A model generated the notes under the pieces. It searched no databases. It saw nothing but the letters and a program-made list of their open reading frames with translations, and was not told the origin of the DNA. Below, piece after piece: positions 5,099-5,344 of a stretch of DNA of 5,344 bases. The DNA comes from Planctomycetota bacterium (lineage in GTDB: Bacteria > Planctomycetota > UBA11346): positions 1-5,344 of the forward strand of contig CANIXE010000184.1 of NCBI GenBank assembly GCA_947470885.1, read 5' to 3'. The first letter of the stretch is position 1, and every line of letters starts with the position of its first letter. Both the position numbers and the translations under genes were made by a program.

Positions 5099-5149
5099 AT
5101 GGTGTGGTACAGGGGTGGAGAGCAAAGGAAGACCCCGAGCGACACCATC
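5098..5149. repeat. 8-bp inverted repeat in the GIN-gene leader
   Basis: GATGGTGT (5098-5105) is the reverse complement of ACACCATC (5142-5149), which is part of the first 28-bp repeat unit; the second unit carries the same ACACCATC at 5170-5177. The left arm touches the ribosome binding site, so pairing with either unit could affect translation if both lie in the mRNA leader. Confidence 0.4.
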
Positions 5150-5201
5150 AACCATGGACACCAGAACTGACACCATCAACCATGGACACCAGAACTGACA
5201 C
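5141..5201. repeat. 28-bp tandem repeat upstream of the GIN-protein gene (2.2 copies)
   Basis: Bases 5141-5168 and 5169-5196 are identical, and a partial GACAC follows at 5197-5201. Each unit has two parts, both starting GACACCA, and contains the palindrome CCATGG. The array begins 53 bases upstream of the start codon, in promoter or leader territory. There are no spacers, so it is not a CRISPR array. Confidence 0.95.
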
Positions 5202-5344
5202 TGGCGACCTGCTCGTGACCCAGGAAGTCGCGGCATGTCAAGCCCATTGATTCATCTCAAGTAATTGACAAGTAAAGAGTAACAATTCCCTCGGGGCGGC
5301 CCAACAAGAACCCCCGTAGGATCCCCGCCGCACCACGTCGCCGA
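5202..5344. other. Gene-free end of window with an AT-richer patch
   Basis: No coding region is supported here. Bases 5246-5287 are clearly richer in A and T than the rest of the window, and a plus-strand TTGACA (5265-5270) and a minus-strand TTGACA (5241-5236) occur, but neither has a matching -10 box at 16-18 bases. The patch probably holds a promoter for the GIN gene, for a gene to the right of the window, or for both. Confidence 0.4.

Noticed and set aside
5141..5201. 28-bp repeats as a CRISPR array
   Set aside because: The units abut directly with no spacers, and no cas genes are present.
5236..5270. TTGACA boxes as a defined promoter
   Set aside because: No acceptable -10 hexamer lies 16-18 bases from either box on its strand.

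Overview
The window is GC-rich and densely coded, with short intergenic gaps and no rRNA, tRNA, transposase, CRISPR array or phage gene. A lipoprotein signal (lipobox) and a signal-peptide-bearing beta-barrel protein ending in phenylalanine point to a diderm (Gram-negative-type) bacterium. The MiaA sequence carries GGSPLY-x-KALL and QAVGYKEV, which recall planctomycete-type MiaA proteins. That placement is a weak impression from memory, not a classification.

Layout, left to right: a bacteriohemerythrin (+, 135-578) converges tail to tail with a small lipoprotein of unknown function (-, 588-956). The lipoprotein is divergent from miaA, the tRNA dimethylallyltransferase gene (+, 1067-1993). After a 233-base gap comes a predicted outer-membrane beta-barrel protein (+, 2227-2916), closed by a perfect 13-bp GC hairpin. 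A 51-residue double-helix membrane protein of the DUF3309 type follows (+, 2986-3141). A second 233-base gap is unusually rich in inverted and direct repeats. Next is a DODA-type class III extradiol dioxygenase (+, 3375-4151). It converges with a membrane-anchored GIN-domain (DUF2807-like) protein (-, 4170-5087), whose upstream region holds a 28-bp tandem repeat. The last 257 bases hold no gene that I can support.

The genes do not form one pathway. Strand switches, hairpins and gaps suggest mostly single-gene transcription units: di-iron O2-binding (hemerythrin), tRNA hypermodification (miaA), envelope proteins (lipoprotein, barrel, DUF3309, GIN protein) and one metal-dependent dioxygenase. 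I see no convincing new multi-gene system. The points most worth a second look are non-coding: the nested repeats at 3134-3331, the tandem repeats at and upstream of the GIN gene, and a CC(C)-ATG context at all seven chosen start codons, four of which lack a clear, well-placed Shine-Dalgarno sequence.
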